A stretch of 6,499 bases of DNA, from contig JAYSFC010000159.1 in NCBI GenBank assembly GCA_041913505.1, positions 1 to 6,499 on the forward strand, in the 5' to 3' direction. The notes beneath the pieces were generated by a model, which saw nothing but the letters and a program-made list of their open reading frames with translations, did no database searches and was not told the DNA's origin. Within the stretch, counting starts at the first letter, position 1. Every line of letters starts with the position of its first letter. Source of the stretch: JAYSFC01 sp041913505 (lineage in GTDB: Bacteria > Pseudomonadota > Gammaproteobacteria > Burkholderiales > Burkholderiaceae_C). Position numbers and translations under genes: made by a program. Positions 5,528 to 6,499 of this stretch are shown piece after piece.

Positions 5528-5552
5528 GGGGAAAGCCCTGCGGGCTATCCCC
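5528..5552. repeat. Hairpin after repeat copy B
   Basis: GGGGA (5528-5532) pairs with TCCCC (5548-5552), and AGCCC (5534-5538) with GGGCT (5542-5546), with one A-A mismatch and loop TGC. It lies seven bases beyond the repeat, like the hairpin beyond copy A. Confidence 0.5.
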
Positions 5553-5582
5553 GCCGCGCGATGCTTGGCGCCCCTCGATGCC

Positions 5583-5607
5583 GCCGAACCGGCTGCGCCG
5601 GATCGGC
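5583..5607 (-). terminator. Hairpin downstream of the XRE gene
   Basis: GCCGAACCGGC (5583-5593) pairs with GCCGGATCGGC (5597-5607) at 10 of 11 positions with loop TGC. It lies about 20 bases past the XRE stop codon on the minus strand. No T-tract follows, so its terminator role is uncertain. Confidence 0.45.
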
Positions 5608-5628
5608 CCGGCCAGCACCCCAATCGCA

Positions 5629-5934
5629 TCAGGCGCGCGGCTTCGCCGCGTCGCGCTCCTTCAACACCGCCTCCAGCTCCCGGCGCACTTGCGCCAGCAA
5701 CTCGTCGGCCTTGCGCGGGCTGTCGCCCGCGTAGGCCAGCGTCAGCAACGTGAGCGGGTGGATCTCCATCACCTCGCACAGCTCGGCCAGCTTGTTCAGG
5801 GTCGGGCTTTTCAGGTCGCGTTCGAGGGTGCTCATATAGGTGCGGCTGGACACGTCAGAGAAGGCTTCCTGGCTCAAGCCACGCGCCTTTCTAACGATCT
5901 TCAACGCCTTCGCCAATGAGTTCCCAGCCGCCAC
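5629..5934 (-). CDS. XRE-family helix-turn-helix regulator
   Basis: A 101-residue Cro/C1-type DNA-binding protein. The helix-turn-helix domain spans about residues 6-68: LAKALKIVRKARGLSQEAFSD, then the recognition helix region SSRTYMSTLERDLKSPTLNKL (29-49) and LAELCEVMEIHPLTLLTLAY. A charged helical tail (about 73-95) could mediate dimerisation. It starts at GTG (5934), with GAGGG (5944-5948) nine bases upstream; no ATG is available nearby. It diverges from the DUF2958 gene across a 240-base control region carrying CCCTATAGGG and a second CTATAG. It is therefore probably an autoregulated repressor that also controls DUF2958 and what follows. The fold is clear; the target sites are inference. 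Confidence 0.92.
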   Translation of the reverse strand: MAAGNSLAKALKIVRKARGLSQEAFSDVSSRTYMSTLERDLKSPTLNKLAELCEVMEIHPLTLLTLAYAGDSPRKADELLAQVRRELEAVLKERDAAKPRA

Positions 5935-5970
5935 CTATGGTTTCCCTCAAAAAACCAAGATGACAGCCCA

Positions 5971-5999
5971 TTGCACCCTATAGGGCTACAATCTATAGT
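5971..5999 (+). promoter_or_regulatory. Probable sigma70 promoter for the DUF2958 gene
   Basis: TTGCAC (5971-5976) and TATAGT (5994-5999) are 17 bases apart. The -10 box matches the consensus at five of six positions and the -35 box at three of six. TACAAT (5987-5992) is another -10-like hexamer. Transcription would start near 6006 and leave a leader of about 170 bases. Confidence 0.45.
5976..5998. promoter_or_regulatory. Candidate operator: CCCTATAGGG palindrome plus CTATAG
   Basis: CCCTATAGGG (5976-5985) is a perfect 10-base palindrome placed between the -35 and -10 boxes. CTATAG recurs at 5993-5998 over the -10 box, 15 bases from the first CTATAG. Binding of the neighbouring XRE protein here would block the plus-strand promoter and probably its own. 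The sites are seen; the binding is inference. Confidence 0.45.
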
Positions 6000-6072
6000 G
6001 TTCATTTGGTGTTCTACGTTTTTGTGCCTTTACGGAAATCCGCATCGGCGAGTTCCAGCAAAGCAACGTAAG

Positions 6073-6147
6073 CGCATCCGTGCTTGCGCACGAAGGCGCA
6101 AATCCGGTTTGGCGGTTCTGCGCTTGGGCGTGAAACCGCATCCGTGC
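6073..6147 (+). repeat. 11-base direct repeat in the DUF2958 leader
   Basis: CGCATCCGTGC occurs at 6073-6083 and 6137-6147, 64 bases apart. CCGCATCGG nearby (about 6041-6049) is a partial third match. They could be protein-binding sites or chance in GC-rich DNA. Confidence 0.35.
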
Positions 6148-6174
6148 ATCATTGGATTTGTGGGATTGCCGACC

Positions 6175-6499
6175 ATGCCCCAGCCACTCGCCACCGTTCC
6201 CGAGCGCGCGCAACTGCTCGCCAACGGCGAGGCCCGCGCCGCTGGCCGGGCAATCGACCCGGTGCCCGTGGTGCGGCTGTTCACCCCTGACGCGCATGTG
6301 ACCTGGCTGCTGGCCGCGCTCGATCCCGCCGATGGCGATACCGCCTGGGGACTCATCGACCTGGGAATCGGGATGCCCGCGCAGGGCACCGTCAAGCTGT
6401 CCGAACTTGCCGGCATCGTCGGGCCGCACCAGCAGCCCGTGCTACGCGACCTCTATTTCCGCCCCACGCGCACGCTGTCGGAATACACCCGGCTGGCCG
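6175..6499 (+). CDS. DUF2958 domain-containing protein (partial, C-terminus outside window)
   Basis: The first 108 residues of a DUF2958-family protein (Pfam PF11171), cut by the window edge. Family marks are ERAQLLANG (10-18), VVRLFTPDAHVTWLLAALDP (32-51), the GDTAWGLIDLGIGMPAQGTVKLSEL block (54-78) and VLRDLYFRP (89-97). The start is the ATG at 6175; the ribosome site is weak (GGGA at 6162-6165), and an in-frame GTG at 6160 is a less likely alternative. The family is typical of conjugative plasmids and ICEs, often near DUF736 and ParB-like genes; its function is unknown. It is divergent from the XRE gene and probably repressed by it. The open frame contains no stop up to the window end. Confidence 0.9.
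   Translation, partial: MPQPLATVPERAQLLANGEARAAGRAIDPVPVVRLFTPDAHVTWLLAALDPADGDTAWGLIDLGIGMPAQGTVKLSELAGIVGPHQQPVLRDLYFRPTRTLSEYTRLA

Larger units (their letters stand above)
5238..5628. other. Intergenic region between convergent DUF736 and XRE genes
   Basis: About 390 bases without a credible gene. They hold the DUF736 hairpin, repeat copy B (5398-5521), a hairpin at 5528-5552 and a hairpin at 5583-5607 near the end of the XRE gene. Between 5280 and 5397 I see nothing recognisable. Confidence 0.6.
5935..6174. promoter_or_regulatory. Divergent control region between XRE and DUF2958 genes
   Basis: This 240-base gap is clearly AT-richer than its surroundings in its left half (about 5941-6040), as expected for promoters. 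It holds the CTATAG sites and a plus-strand promoter, then a leader of about 170 bases with a small hairpin TTGCGC/GCGCAA (6084-6101) and a repeated 11-mer. The DUF2958 ribosome site is weak (GGGA at 6162-6165). Confidence 0.65.

Noticed and set aside
4223..5734. A 503-codon open frame on the plus strand
   Set aside because: It runs through both repeat copies, several hairpins and DUF736 in another frame, has no ribosome site or recognisable domain, and overlaps the XRE gene on the opposite strand.
1..6499. tRNA or rRNA genes, or an attachment site
   Set aside because: I looked for tRNA-like arms and conserved rRNA stretches and found none. No integrase or tRNA end is present to define an att site.

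Overview
The window is GC-rich and its third codon positions are strongly GC-biased, as in Burkholderiales, Pseudomonadales or Xanthomonadales. All the recognisable genes belong to families carried by conjugative plasmids and integrative conjugative elements (ICEs): DUF932, a long ParB-like protein, DUF736, DUF2958 and a small XRE-type repressor. No housekeeping gene, rRNA or tRNA is visible. I read it as backbone or accessory DNA of a proteobacterial ICE or large plasmid. No integrase, relaxase, transposase or replication gene lies inside the window, so ICE and plasmid cannot be told apart.

Layout. 1-286 is a non-coding, structured leader. 287-1117 (+) encodes a DUF932 protein, 1198-3255 (+) a 685-residue ParB-family protein and 3319-3528 (+) a 69-residue unknown protein. 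These three run in one direction, each with a good Shine-Dalgarno site, separated by 60-80 bp gaps that contain hairpins; they are probably one transcription unit. Two back-to-back hairpins (3539-3610) separate them from a convergent GNAT acetyltransferase (3659-4177, -). A gap of about 745 bp follows (4178-4922), rich in repeats and inverted repeats and holding one doubtful small ORF on the minus strand. DUF736 (4923-5237, +) comes next, ending in a perfect 14-bp hairpin. A second repeat-bearing gap (5238-5628) leads to an XRE repressor (5629-5934, -). The repressor diverges from a DUF2958 gene (6175 onward, +, cut by the window edge) across a relatively AT-rich control region with a palindrome and a probable sigma70 promoter.

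How it may work together. The pairing of a DUF932 gene with a very long ParB-like gene recalls the leading region of F-like plasmids, the first DNA to enter a recipient. The XRE protein probably represses itself and DUF2958 through the CTATAG-containing sites between them. The GNAT enzyme looks like a cargo gene with its own transcription. DUF736, DUF932 and DUF2958 have no known biochemical function.

The most interesting material is non-coding: a repeat of about 120 bp present twice in the same orientation on either side of DUF736, a recurrent micro-palindrome (GGCTGCGCC) found mostly in the intergenic DNA, a nested inverted repeat upstream of DUF932, and a 14-bp AT-rich inverted repeat upstream of DUF736.
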